A stretch of DNA of 10,909 bases from Candidatus Nitrosopolaris rasttigaisensis (GCA_933226995.1 CAKOFP010000064.1:1-10909); one strand, 5' to 3'; shown: positions 1-7,176, counted from the first letter of the stretch. Notes: generated from the sequence alone by a model not told the origin. A program made the numbers and translations.

Positions 1-491
1 CAGACACAGAACAAGATTTACCCCAACATTTTGATTATAGTATCGTTGTCCCACTGAGAAATGCAGTATTCATCACAATTGCAAGTGCATGGGCCATGAG
101 CATTGGTGCAGAACTCGTGGCATATGGTGCACATACCGGCGATGAACGATATCCAGATTGTCGTGCAGGTTTCATAAAGTCAATAACCAATACGCTGAAT
201 CTGGGCGAATCGGACGGCATAAGATCGGGAACGAGACAAAAGATAACTGTCTGGTCTCCAGCAGTTAACGGTATAGACAAGTCAGATTTGTTGAGGAAAG
301 GCTATAAACTTCTAGGCGATCGGATTTTCGATACATGGAGCTGCTATTCCGACGGGTCAACTGAAAAAGGTAAAAATCCTATCCAGTGTGGCAGATGCGA
401 ATCGTGTATAAATAGGAAGATTGCAATTAGCAACGCAGGTGTAGAGGATAAAACACGTTATGCTAACGAACCCAAATACAATTCAACTTAG
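1..491 (+). CDS. queC: 7-cyano-7-deazaguanine (preQ0) synthase QueC, 5' partial
   Basis: QueC is a cytosolic ATP-dependent enzyme that converts 7-carboxy-7-deazaguanine plus ammonia into preQ0, the precursor of archaeosine in archaeal tRNA. The reading frame is open from base 3 with no start in the window, so the N-terminal third with the ATP-binding PP-loop (SGGxDS) lies upstream; 162 residues are visible against about 230 for the family. The visible part shows the family signatures VPLRNAVF, AYGAHTGD and YPDCR, then a C-terminal zinc site made of one Cys (in WSCYSDGS) followed by CGRCESC, which fits the family C-x(n)-CxxCxxC pattern. An internal ATG at base 96 is only a Met inside the conserved region, not the start. 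The 3' end overlaps queE by 32 bases, so the two are surely co-transcribed. Identification by motif recognition is strong. Confidence 0.95.
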   Translation, partial: DTEQDLPQHFDYSIVVPLRNAVFITIASAWAMSIGAELVAYGAHTGDERYPDCRAGFIKSITNTLNLGESDGIRSGTRQKITVWSPAVNGIDKSDLLRKGYKLLGDRIFDTWSCYSDGSTEKGKNPIQCGRCESCINRKIAISNAGVEDKTRYANEPKYNST

Positions 492-1188
492 CGAAATATT
501 CACTAGCATTGAAGGCGAGGGCATCTTGTTTGGTACAAAAACGCTCTTTGTGAGAATGGCTGGATGTCATCTCAAATGTCGATGGTGTGATACTAGCTAT
601 GCTTTACCGATGTATAGTGGCAATAGCTATTCACTTGAATTTGTAAAGAAGCTAATCACAGATCACCTAAAGCCCTTTACCTACAAAGTTAATTTTACTG
701 GAGGTGAGCCGTTAGTCCAATACGAGGCGGTCATTGATCTAGCCAAATTCGTTAGAGAGAGAGGACTAAGGACTTACTTAGAATCAGCATGTTATGACTC
801 CGATAGGTTTGCAAAACTCCTTCCGTATATAGATATTTGTAAAGTAGAGGTCAAGATGAGCGATTCCAAGGTAGTTGATATGAATCTTTACGACAACCTA
901 TTGCAGAATGAAATTAGGTGTCTAAGGTCGGCTGTTAAAAACCACAAAATCACATACATCAAAATTGTAGTGACTAATTCGACTGATATTAAAGAGTTCG
1001 CAGACCTTGTAAAAAATATCTTTCAACATGTAAGTACTGAAGACATAAGTGGGTTTGTAATACAGCCGAGCGACAGGATAGACGAACCAACAACAGAACG
1101 TCTGTTACAATTTTATGATATAGTTTGTCCCCATTACCGAGAGGTAAGGATTATACCTCAGTTACATAAACAAATAGGGGCTAGATAA
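460..1188 (+). CDS. queE: 7-carboxy-7-deazaguanine synthase QueE (radical SAM)
   Basis: QueE is a radical SAM enzyme that rearranges 6-carboxy-5,6,7,8-tetrahydropterin into 7-carboxy-7-deazaguanine, the step before QueC. The 242-residue protein starts with the family motif FTSIEGEG (14-21), then carries the [4Fe-4S]-binding CxxxCxxC at Cys36, Cys40 and Cys43 (GCHLKCRWCDT), and the SAM-binding GGEP at 81-84. The length is normal for QueE. The ATG at 460 is preferred because the protein then begins just ahead of the conserved segment, and a GAGG lies about a dozen bases upstream inside queC. The 32-base overlap with queC and the 5-base gap to folE indicate one transcript and coupled translation. 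All key cluster residues are present, so it should be active. Confidence 0.96.
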   Translation: MLTNPNTIQLSEIFTSIEGEGILFGTKTLFVRMAGCHLKCRWCDTSYALPMYSGNSYSLEFVKKLITDHLKPFTYKVNFTGGEPLVQYEAVIDLAKFVRERGLRTYLESACYDSDRFAKLLPYIDICKVEVKMSDSKVVDMNLYDNLLQNEIRCLRSAVKNHKITYIKIVVTNSTDIKEFADLVKNIFQHVSTEDISGFVIQPSDRIDEPTTERLLQFYDIVCPHYREVRIIPQLHKQIGAR

Positions 1189-1193
1189 TAAAA

Positions 1194-1799
1194 ATGATGC
1201 AGCCAGATGAAAAGATAAACATAAAAAAAGTAGATACGATACATAAGGAAAAAATAGAAAAATTGCTAAGACAACTGCTGATAGAGATAGGCGAAAACCC
1301 AGATCGAGAAGGCCTCATTGGAACTCCGGCACGTATGGCGGAGATGTATGAGGAGATATTTGGTGGATATAAAATAAACTCAGAACTCGATGTAAGCTTC
1401 ACCGAGGCTGCAGAAACAATTATCGCCAAAGATATCCAATTTTACAGTATGTGCGAGCATCATATGCTTCCATTTTTCGGAAAGATACACATAGCATATG
1501 TTCCTGCCGGTAAAGTATTTGGAATATCGAAATTGATCCGCCTTGTTGAAAAATATGCACGTAGAATGCAAATTCAGGAGAGACTGACAAAAGAAATTGC
1601 GGATGAGGTAATGAAAAGAGGAGTGAAAGGCGTTCTGGTCATAGCAGAAGGTGAACATCTGTGCATGAAAATGCGTGGTGTTAGGAATGGAAGCTTAATA
1701 CTGACAGAGGCTCACCGTGGTATAATGGAACAGAAGGAAATTCGTGAACATGTCCTTTCACTCATTTACACTTCAAAACAAGAATTACAGGCTGTGTGA
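1194..1799 (+). CDS. folE: GTP cyclohydrolase I (FolE type), first step to preQ0
   Basis: FolE converts GTP to 7,8-dihydroneopterin triphosphate. In this operon the product most likely feeds the archaeosine (preQ0) pathway through QueD and QueE. The 201-residue protein has the N-terminal helical lead with NPDREGLIGTPARMAEM (35-51) and the zinc and active-site segment YSMCEHHMLPF (Cys87, His89, His90). The second zinc Cys is Cys157 in LCMKMRGV. The spacing between the two Cys residues matches canonical GTP cyclohydrolase I. Many archaea use the unrelated MptA instead, so this bacterial-type enzyme is characteristic of the thaumarchaeal lineage. Two adjacent ATG codons (1194 and 1197) are possible starts; the first leaves 5 bases after the queE stop. 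No obvious terminator follows. Confidence is high. Confidence 0.95.
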   Translation: MMQPDEKINIKKVDTIHKEKIEKLLRQLLIEIGENPDREGLIGTPARMAEMYEEIFGGYKINSELDVSFTEAAETIIAKDIQFYSMCEHHMLPFFGKIHIAYVPAGKVFGISKLIRLVEKYARRMQIQERLTKEIADEVMKRGVKGVLVIAEGEHLCMKMRGVRNGSLILTEAHRGIMEQKEIREHVLSLIYTSKQELQAV

Positions 1800-1868
1800 A
1801 CCTCAAAAATCGAGAATATAGCGGAGTACACAGTCATACAGTTATTTGCATCTTAGCGACAACAAGGC

Positions 1869-1878
1869 TTATAATAAA
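1869..1878 (+). promoter_or_regulatory. TATA box of the zinc-ribbon gene
   Basis: TTATAATAAA is centred about 24 bases before the ATG at 1898. With the usual archaeal spacing from TATA to transcription start, the mRNA would begin at or next to the start codon, that is, leaderless. No Shine-Dalgarno sequence is seen between the two. Confidence 0.55.
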
Positions 1879-1897
1879 GTAATTATAGGTAAAAAGA

Positions 1898-2170
1898 ATG
1901 GCGAGTACAATCTTTAGAGTACAGTCACACAAATTTAGTCAAGACAATATTCAAACTACACTGGTATGTTCGAAGTGTGACGAAATATTTTCTAAAGAAT
2001 TTCCTCTGGATCTTGAAGGTCAGACTATTGAATTCAAGTGTCCAGTGTGTGGCGCTCCTGGCGAGGCCGATCTTCCATACAAGAGTGCCGAAGAAAGAGA
2101 GGAATTAGAAGAAGACTTTGAAGAGGTGGAGGAAGAAGAAGGCGAAGAAGAGTTTGAAGAAGACTATTAA
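1898..2170 (+). CDS. small zinc-ribbon protein with acidic C-terminal tail
   Basis: This is a 90-residue protein of unknown function. It has one four-cysteine zinc ribbon (Cys24-x2-Cys27 and Cys48-x2-Cys51, the second pair in CPVCGAPG) with about 20 residues between the pairs. From about residue 64 to the end comes a tail made almost wholly of Glu and Asp, ending in Tyr. There is no signal peptide or membrane segment, so it is presumably cytosolic. A zinc knuckle plus a polyacidic tail suggests binding to a nucleic acid machine or a basic protein partner, but this is inference only. It has its own TATA box 24 bases upstream and is separated from folE by about 100 bases, so it is probably not part of the preQ0 operon. 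It converges on rfcS with only 28 bases between the two stops. I recognise the type as common in Thaumarchaeota but know no assigned role. Confidence 0.85.
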   Translation: MASTIFRVQSHKFSQDNIQTTLVCSKCDEIFSKEFPLDLEGQTIEFKCPVCGAPGEADLPYKSAEEREELEEDFEEVEEEEGEEEFEEDY

Positions 2171-2198
2171 TTATTGCCTCAAAATACCGCTCTATCTC

Positions 2199-3194
2199 TT
2201 AGTTACTAGCCTTTGATCCTAACTTGCCCAATTGCGCCAACAGCGCAGCTAACTGGATTTCAGGATGGGCACCCGCTGCGAGTCTGTAGTCATATTCTGC
2301 CATTAAAGCTGCGAATTCATCAGGATGATCCAATTTCATATCATACGCTTCCTGATTAGCATATCTGAGAAAATCATTTTCAGACATTCCATACACGTTT
2401 GTCAATTCAAATAGTTTGACCCTGGCATCAGTGAACCTACCAGCAAGAGCTAGTTTAATAATTTCTCCGACTTTGGATTTGCCTGAGAGCCCTCTTGAAG
2501 CAATTACATTGGCGTGTGATACAGACCCCATTCCCGCAGACGCCTGGAGGATGTTAATAGAGTGCCGTAAGTCTCCCGAAGTGGCATCATAGATCTGTGA
2601 GAGTGCTTTCTCTTCAAATTTAGCTCCTTCTTTTTCACAGATCGTTTTTAGGTGTCGTACGAGGTCGTCCTTTGCTAATCTTGTAAACCGAAAAACTACA
2701 CACCTACTCTGCAGAGGCTCAATTATCTGGGAGAGATAATTACAAATAATAATGAAGCGAGTCGTTCTCGAGCTGTCCTCAATGATCCTTCTTAGGGCAG
2801 TCTGCGCTTCAGAAGTCATCTCATCTGCTTCATCAAGTATAATTATTCTAAACGGCTTCTCATCGCTGTTGCCGGTAATTAGCTTCATAACCGCGGCGAA
2901 TTCCTTAACCCTCTCCCGAACCATCTTGATCCCTCTTTCGTCAGACGCATTTAACTCGAGAGTATCCCTCCGCCATTCTTCTCCTAGTAGCTGTCTCGCG
3001 ATACACAACGCGGTTGTAGTCTTTCCCACTCCTGGAGGGCCTGCAAATAACAAATGCGGCAGCTCATCTGGAATATTGATAAGTTGACGCAGGGCGTTGA
3101 CAATTTCTTTTTGGTTTATAACTTCATTTAATGTTAACGGGCGATATTTCTCAACCCACATCAAATTTGAGAGATTTTTGTTTATTGTTGGCAT
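2199..3194 (-). CDS. rfcS: replication factor C small subunit (clamp loader ATPase)
   Basis: RfcS is the AAA+ subunit of the archaeal clamp loader, which with RfcL opens and loads the PCNA ring on primed DNA. The 331-residue protein has the N-terminal WVEKYRP box (13-19), Walker A GPPGVGKT (52-59), Walker B IILDEADE (118-125), sensor 1 Asn152, the SRC motif with the arginine finger (163-165) and sensor 2 GDLR (207-210). The C-terminal collar follows. Length and motif order are those of a full, intact RFC small subunit. The ATG at 3192-3194 places the protein start 14 residues before WVEKYRP, and a TATA box lies about 25 bases upstream, implying a leaderless mRNA. It is divergent from the GINS-MCM pair, giving a compact replication locus. 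Confidence 0.97.
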   Translation of the reverse strand: MPTINKNLSNLMWVEKYRPLTLNEVINQKEIVNALRQLINIPDELPHLLFAGPPGVGKTTTALCIARQLLGEEWRRDTLELNASDERGIKMVRERVKEFAAVMKLITGNSDEKPFRIIILDEADEMTSEAQTALRRIIEDSSRTTRFIIICNYLSQIIEPLQSRCVVFRFTRLAKDDLVRHLKTICEKEGAKFEEKALSQIYDATSGDLRHSINILQASAGMGSVSHANVIASRGLSGKSKVGEIIKLALAGRFTDARVKLFELTNVYGMSENDFLRYANQEAYDMKLDHPDEFAALMAEYDYRLAAGAHPEIQLAALLAQLGKLGSKASN

Positions 3195-3214
3195 GTATGC
3201 TGGAATACCTGACT

Positions 3215-3225
3215 ATTTTTATATC
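3215..3225. promoter_or_regulatory. shared bidirectional TATA region between rfcS and gins
   Basis: On the minus strand ATATAAAAAT (3215-3224) sits about 25 bases before the rfcS ATG. The same AT block reads TTTTTATATC on the plus strand and is the nearest upstream TATA-like element for the gins-mcm transcript, which would then begin near 3246 with a leader of about 40 bases before the TTG at 3287. A second plus-strand TATA-like block (AATTATATAC, 3311-3320) lies within the proposed gins 5' end. The rfcS assignment is the stronger; the plus-strand assignment is a guess from position. Confidence 0.4.
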
Positions 3226-3286
3226 ATAATAAGTTAACTAACTAACTCCACCTTCGAGTTTAGCTCGCAGCTTAACAAAAGCTGTC

Positions 3287-3871
3287 TTGACAAAAGATAT
3301 AACGAACAATAATTATATACTCAACACAGTTAAATTGGCTAGTAATACTTCAGAAAATGAGGTCAAAATTATTCAAGGCGCCTATCGCATAGAATATTTG
3401 ATGGAAGAAGTTAGGGTATCATACAAACGAGATGTAAATGTGTCTGTAGGCGGACTCACGATCGACGCAAAGGAAGGTGATCTATCATCCCTTCCTCGAT
3501 GGGTAGCAAAAATTTTGTTGGACCAAGGCAGTGTTGAAATTCCAGATAATCACGTCTCTGCATATATTTCCAGGGCTTTAAATCGCGAAAGAATAGCAAA
3601 GCCTCATGATCTGTCCGGAATAGATACCGATTTTTATATAAGAGTTAATGATTATCTAGAGGGTTTGAAGGAAAGAGAAAGGGAAAATCTGATAGTTTCA
3701 ATGAACTCGTTCATAGCTTCTCGTCTCGAAAAAATTGTCAAGCTCGCAGCCGCGTCTCCTCTTTCACCAGAACTAAAAGAAAAACTCTCGGCTGAAGAAA
3801 ATGAGCTCTATATTCTTGTTCACAATTCTTCTTCAACATTCAAACAGAGAGTGTTAAAGAAATTTGTCTGA
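3287..3871 (+). CDS. GINS complex subunit, Gins23-like
   Basis: The product is a subunit of the archaeal GINS complex, which binds MCM and a Cdc45/GAN-type protein to form the active helicase. The 194-residue protein has a small beta-rich module first (about 39-85, with DVNVSVGGLTID and LPRWVAKILLDQGSVEI, a GINS B-domain signature). A helical domain follows (about 100-194, with FYIRVNDYLEGLKERE). B before A is the order of Psf2/Psf3 and archaeal Gins23, whereas Gins51 has A before B. Location directly before mcm is also known for Gins23 in Sulfolobus. The frame has a TTG start at 3287; the first ATG is at 3401 (residue 39) and would give 156 residues starting right at the conserved domain. 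The first 38 residues look poorly conserved, so the start is uncertain. The stop overlaps the mcm start by 8 bases. Confidence 0.8.
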   Translation: MTKDITNNNYILNTVKLASNTSENEVKIIQGAYRIEYLMEEVRVSYKRDVNVSVGGLTIDAKEGDLSSLPRWVAKILLDQGSVEIPDNHVSAYISRALNRERIAKPHDLSGIDTDFYIRVNDYLEGLKERERENLIVSMNSFIASRLEKIVKLAAASPLSPELKEKLSAEENELYILVHNSSSTFKQRVLKKFV

Positions 3872-5933
3872 ACAACAAACCTTAGCGGCATTATCCAACA
3901 ATTTAGAAAAATTTTTGCGATCATTTAAAGATAAAGATGGGACCTACAAGTATTTTGATAGTATTAACCATATGATGGCTTCTAACTCTGTTTCACTTGT
4001 AGTTGATTATATTGATTTCGATACATTTAGGCCAGATCTTGCGAAGCATATCACACATAATCCTGACGAAATGTTAGAGGCATTTAATGCGGCGGTGTTA
4101 TCAATTCTAACTGAAATCCACCCAGATTACTCGTTGGAAATACAAGATAAAATCAAAGTTAGAGTAGGAAATTATACCGTACAAAAGGGCTTGCGAGATA
4201 TAAATGCCGAGGTAATAGACAAATTAATTGGAGTTTCGGGTATGGTTGTGAGGTCATCCGAGGTGAAACCACTTGCCAAGAAGATCGGCTATCGCTGCCT
4301 CAACTGTAACACCATTACCGAAGCGCAATTGAAAGGACTGCTACTGAGGAAACCCTTGAAGTGCATAAACTGTTCAGAGAAAGAGCTTGAAATGGATCCG
4401 GAAAATAGCATTTTTAGTGACTTTCAAATGGTAAGACTTCAGGAATTACCTGAGGATCTACCAGCTGGTCAGCTCCCACACTATGTGGAAGTCACGGTGA
4501 TGGGCGACCTAGTAGATCAATGTCGACCGGGGGACAGAATTATGTTAACAGGTATTATCAGAATAGAGCAAGACCAGATCTCCCCACAAGTAAAGACTAG
4601 CCTATTCCGGTTACGAATGGAAGGAAATAACATTGAATACCTTGGCGGACGGGCCGGTAGCAAGGAGATGCGAACTGTCGAAAGAATCGCAATTAGCACA
4701 GAAGATGAAAAACAGATCTTGGCTATAGCAAGCAAACCGGATGCGTATGACAAACTTATAGCTTCTTTTGCTCCCCACGTCTACGGTCATGAAGTAATTA
4801 AAGAAGCAATTTTGTTATTAATAGTAGGATCAGTAACAAAAAAACTAGAAGACGGATCAACCCGCAGGGGAGATCTCAATATCTTTTTGGTCGGCGATCC
4901 TGGCACTGCAAAATCGGAAATGCTAAAGTTCGCCGCCAAAATTGCACCGAGGGGTCTTTATACCTCGGGACGAGGTACGACAGCAGCAGGTCTGACCGCT
5001 GCTGTAATTCGAGACAAATCTGGGATAATGATGCTCGAAGCTGGGGCAGTGGTGTTAGGAGATCAGGGTCTGGTTTGCATTGATGAGTTTGATAAGATAA
5101 AGCCTGAAGACCGATCAGCGTTGCATGAAGTAATGGAACAACTGACCTGCTCTGTATTTTATTTATTGATTGTTGGAACATTTATTTCTAGAATTTTGAT
5201 ATTGTCGGCAGCGAACCCGCTCTATGGGAAGTATGATCCATTCAAGAATATAACAGAGAATGTTAATTTGCCCATTCCGCTTTTGACTCGATTTGACATC
5301 ATTTATGTGGTTAGAGACACGCCAGAGAAAGAGAAGGATAGCCGTGTAGCGAGTCACATTTTGGAACTTCATCGTGATTCAGGACGTGCAGCGCATCCTG
5401 CGATCGATATAGATCTGTTCAGTAAATATCTTGCATTTTCGAAACAGATCGAACCACGGCTAACGATTGAAGCAATCGATATTATTAAAAATTATTATAT
5501 GAAAATGAGAAATGTGGACTCCGAAGGTATGATCACCGTTACACCCAGACAGCTTGAAGGTCTGATTAGACTATCTACGGCAAGGGCAAGATTGTTGCTA
5601 AAAGACAAAGTGGAAGCCGATGATGCGGAACGTGCAATCTACCTTGTGCAAAGAATGTTAGAAACTGCTGGGGTTGATGTTAACACGGGAAGGGTAGATC
5701 TAGGTGTACTGCATGGCAAGCCTCACAGCGAGATCTCCAAGTTGAAGGTATTTATGGAAGTTTTTAATGCACTTTCTGGACAAGATAAAAATGATGTAGA
5801 AGAGAAGAATTTCATTAATGAGCTTGCAAAGACAGGGAAATTCACCGAGGAGGAGGCAAGAACTTTTATCAAAAAGGCTATGCAAAACGGTCAGATATAC
5901 GAAAGGAAATCGGGCTTTTACGCCAAAGCATAA
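3864..5933 (+). CDS. mcm: replicative DNA helicase MCM, with altered pre-sensor-1 hairpin
   Basis: MCM is the homohexameric 3'-5' replicative helicase. The 689-residue protein has an N-terminal domain with a Cys4 zinc finger (Cys145, Cys148, Cys167, Cys170). The AAA+ core has Walker A GDPGTAKS (344-351), the helix-2 insert (about 371-392), Walker B VCIDEFD (404-410), sensor 1 AANP with Asn451, the arginine finger in LTRFD (Arg476) and sensor 2 TPRQLEGLIRL. A winged-helix tail occupies roughly the last 75 residues. Length and order are normal. The anomaly is residues 427-446: MCMs here have EQQT.SIAKAGI.ATLNART, but this protein reads LTCSVFYLLIVG then TFISRILI. The pre-sensor-1 lysine becomes Tyr433, Gly becomes Leu435 and Asn becomes Ile441, with no change in length. 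The start is TTG (3864), inside the end of the GINS gene. Either the helicase is changed or the sequence has a local error. Confidence 0.95.
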   Translation: MSEQQTLAALSNNLEKFLRSFKDKDGTYKYFDSINHMMASNSVSLVVDYIDFDTFRPDLAKHITHNPDEMLEAFNAAVLSILTEIHPDYSLEIQDKIKVRVGNYTVQKGLRDINAEVIDKLIGVSGMVVRSSEVKPLAKKIGYRCLNCNTITEAQLKGLLLRKPLKCINCSEKELEMDPENSIFSDFQMVRLQELPEDLPAGQLPHYVEVTVMGDLVDQCRPGDRIMLTGIIRIEQDQISPQVKTSLFRLRMEGNNIEYLGGRAGSKEMRTVERIAISTEDEKQILAIASKPDAYDKLIASFAPHVYGHEVIKEAILLLIVGSVTKKLEDGSTRRGDLNIFLVGDPGTAKSEMLKFAAKIAPRGLYTSGRGTTAAGLTAAVIRDKSGIMMLEAGAVVLGDQGLVCIDEFDKIKPEDRSALHEVMEQLTCSVFYLLIVGTFISRILILSAANPLYGKYDPFKNITENVNLPIPLLTRFDIIYVVRDTPEKEKDSRVASHILELHRDSGRAAHPAIDIDLFSKYLAFSKQIEPRLTIEAIDIIKNYYMKMRNVDSEGMITVTPRQLEGLIRLSTARARLLLKDKVEADDAERAIYLVQRMLETAGVDVNTGRVDLGVLHGKPHSEISKLKVFMEVFNALSGQDKNDVEEKNFINELAKTGKFTEEEARTFIKKAMQNGQIYERKSGFYAKA

Positions 5934-5968
5934 AAAAAGTATTTGCAAAGTGCGTGACATAGTAAAAT

Positions 5969-6916
5969 TTACTCGGTCAGATTGAGACTATCTTGAATTG
6001 TCCTTTCATTCTCACTTAGGCTGACATATAAATGATAAATATCTCCAGTATTACTACTAGAATAATTCCAAATAAGTGGGCTTAGTGGTAATTGTCTAAA
6101 AGTAGATTTTTGTTTGTCTTCCAATACCTCATATACTAATTGGCCGATTATGATTTGATCGGGCTTTGCGAGTGTAGTCATCTTGGTTGCGATGCTCATC
6201 GTATAACCTAATATATCGAGCTGGGGTCTTTTCGATACAATTTTTCCATCTATCGTGCGAGTTTCCCATCCGTATTGCACTACCGCATTCTCACCAACAT
6301 CTATTCCGATTCTTACATTGAGCTCAGGATAATCATATTGATTTAATATTGGATTTAGACCCTCCCGAACCACTTTGATCATAGAGCAAGCGCAATTTAC
6401 CGCGTTAATGGACGGCAGATAGAAGTCACTAGAGTCAACCACAAAAAAAGCTAGGATTGCATCCCCAACGTATTTTAGTACGTATCCGCCGTATGCTGCT
6501 ATCATTAAGGACATTTCCTGACTAAAAGCCTGGATTATCGTCGCAAGTCTATCGACAGGAAGCGTCATTAGCAGTCTAGTTGATTCCACCAAATCTACGT
6601 GCAAAATCACTAGAGTAACCTTGGACTTCGCATAGATTTCCAAAATGTTTTGGGTCTCTTCCATTGAGATGTTAAAGTCGGATCCTACTTTCAGAGCCCC
6701 CCACATTCTGGATTGTGCTAGTTTAATAGCTTTATTGATGTTAACTACTTCATCAAGATAAAACTTGCTTAACAGTGGAACGTCAGAGACGTTTTTGGCG
6801 GTTATTTTTCTTCTTTCCTCGTCGCTGTTCTCTTTTTGAATAATTCGCATGACTTCTTCTTGGGTTATATCCAACTCAAGAGCAATTATATCTGGCATTA
6901 TTCCGGAATTATACAA
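5969..6916 (-). CDS. class III adenylate/guanylate cyclase-type protein with N-terminal HTH-like region
   Basis: The 315-residue protein has a C-terminal class III nucleotidyl cyclase domain (about 101-262). The two metal aspartates are Asp108 (ILHVDLVEST) and Asp152 (LKYVGDAILAFF). The substrate-type residues Lys149 and Asp234 are present, followed by the NVRIGIDVGE strand (200-209). The N-terminal ~30 residues resemble a helix-turn-helix (PDIIALELDITQEEVMRII), and no membrane segment is seen, so it is probably a cytosolic sensor. The transition-state pair of the VNxAxR motif is changed: MSIATK puts Ser241 for Asn and Lys245 for Arg, so activity is uncertain. Coordinates use the TTG at 6914-6916; an ATG lies six codons further in. 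HTH-like sequence continues upstream in frame to a stop at 6956-6958, and a GAGGTGA sits ideally for a start near 6949. It converges on mcm with a 35-base gap and looks monocistronic. Confidence 0.85.
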   Translation of the reverse strand: MYNSGIMPDIIALELDITQEEVMRIIQKENSDEERRKITAKNVSDVPLLSKFYLDEVVNINKAIKLAQSRMWGALKVGSDFNISMEETQNILEIYAKSKVTLVILHVDLVESTRLLMTLPVDRLATIIQAFSQEMSLMIAAYGGYVLKYVGDAILAFFVVDSSDFYLPSINAVNCACSMIKVVREGLNPILNQYDYPELNVRIGIDVGENAVVQYGWETRTIDGKIVSKRPQLDILGYTMSIATKMTTLAKPDQIIIGQLVYEVLEDKQKSTFRQLPLSPLIWNYSSSNTGDIYHLYVSLSENERTIQDSLNLTE

Positions 6917-6955
6917 ATTAAGTATAGTCTGCCTCTGCTCTGTAGTTATGTTATT

Positions 6956-6962
6956 TCACCTC
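6956..6962 (-). promoter_or_regulatory. strong ribosome binding site GAGGTGA before the cyclase frame
   Basis: GAGGTGA on the minus strand is followed by six bases and then an ATA codon at 6949-6947 in the cyclase frame. No ATG, GTG or TTG exists between this site and the TTG at 6916, which is over 30 bases away. The site therefore points to a start in the 6947-6955 region, which would be non-canonical. Confidence 0.45.
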
Positions 6963-6984
6963 GTCATGATAACAATCAAAATTG

Positions 6985-6995
6985 CGAATTATAAG
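6985..6995 (-). promoter_or_regulatory. TATA box of the cyclase gene
   Basis: The minus strand reads TATACTTATAAT across this AT block, which would start transcription near 6965. That gives a short leader carrying GAGGTGA (6962-6956), a good match to the archaeal 16S anti-Shine-Dalgarno, and fits translation starting at about 6949 rather than at 6916. Confidence 0.4.
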
Positions 6996-7074
6996 TATAG
7001 CTTTGATTAGGAAAACACATTGCTTTTATCTATATTGGCTGTATATCATTATCGAAAGCCGTTACAAATAATCC

Positions 7075-7090
7075 TGCATATGCATATGCA
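7075..7090. repeat. 16-base perfect palindrome in the non-coding stretch 6963-7293
   Basis: TGCATATGCATATGCA is its own reverse complement. It sits in about 330 bases without a gene, between the cyclase promoter and the 3' end of the small minus-strand ORF, away from any obvious TATA box. It could be a dimeric regulator site or simply a short-period (GCATAT) repeat. About 60 bases to its right lies a hairpin (7153-7176). I see no ORF or known RNA in this stretch. Confidence 0.45.
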
Positions 7091-7152
7091 CTGCACACCA
7101 ATTTGTGACCCCAGATTTACAGCAACATATTCGAGTCTATTACGAATGTTTA

Positions 7153-7176
7153 GCAAATCTTCACTTCGAAGATTGC
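7153..7176. repeat. stem-loop in non-coding DNA
   Basis: The left arm AATCTTC (7156-7162) pairs with GAAGATT (7168-7174) around a five-base loop ACTTC. The stem extends by a further GC/GC pair (7153-7154 with 7175-7176) past one bulged A. There is no T-run after it on either strand, so it does not look like a terminator. Its role is unknown. Confidence 0.4.

Noticed and set aside
5142..5204. Pair of compensating frameshifts as the cause of the odd MCM segment
   Set aside because: I translated both other forward frames over the segment. Neither gives the expected KAGI or LNAR residues, and both contain stops, so substitutions rather than frameshifts are indicated.
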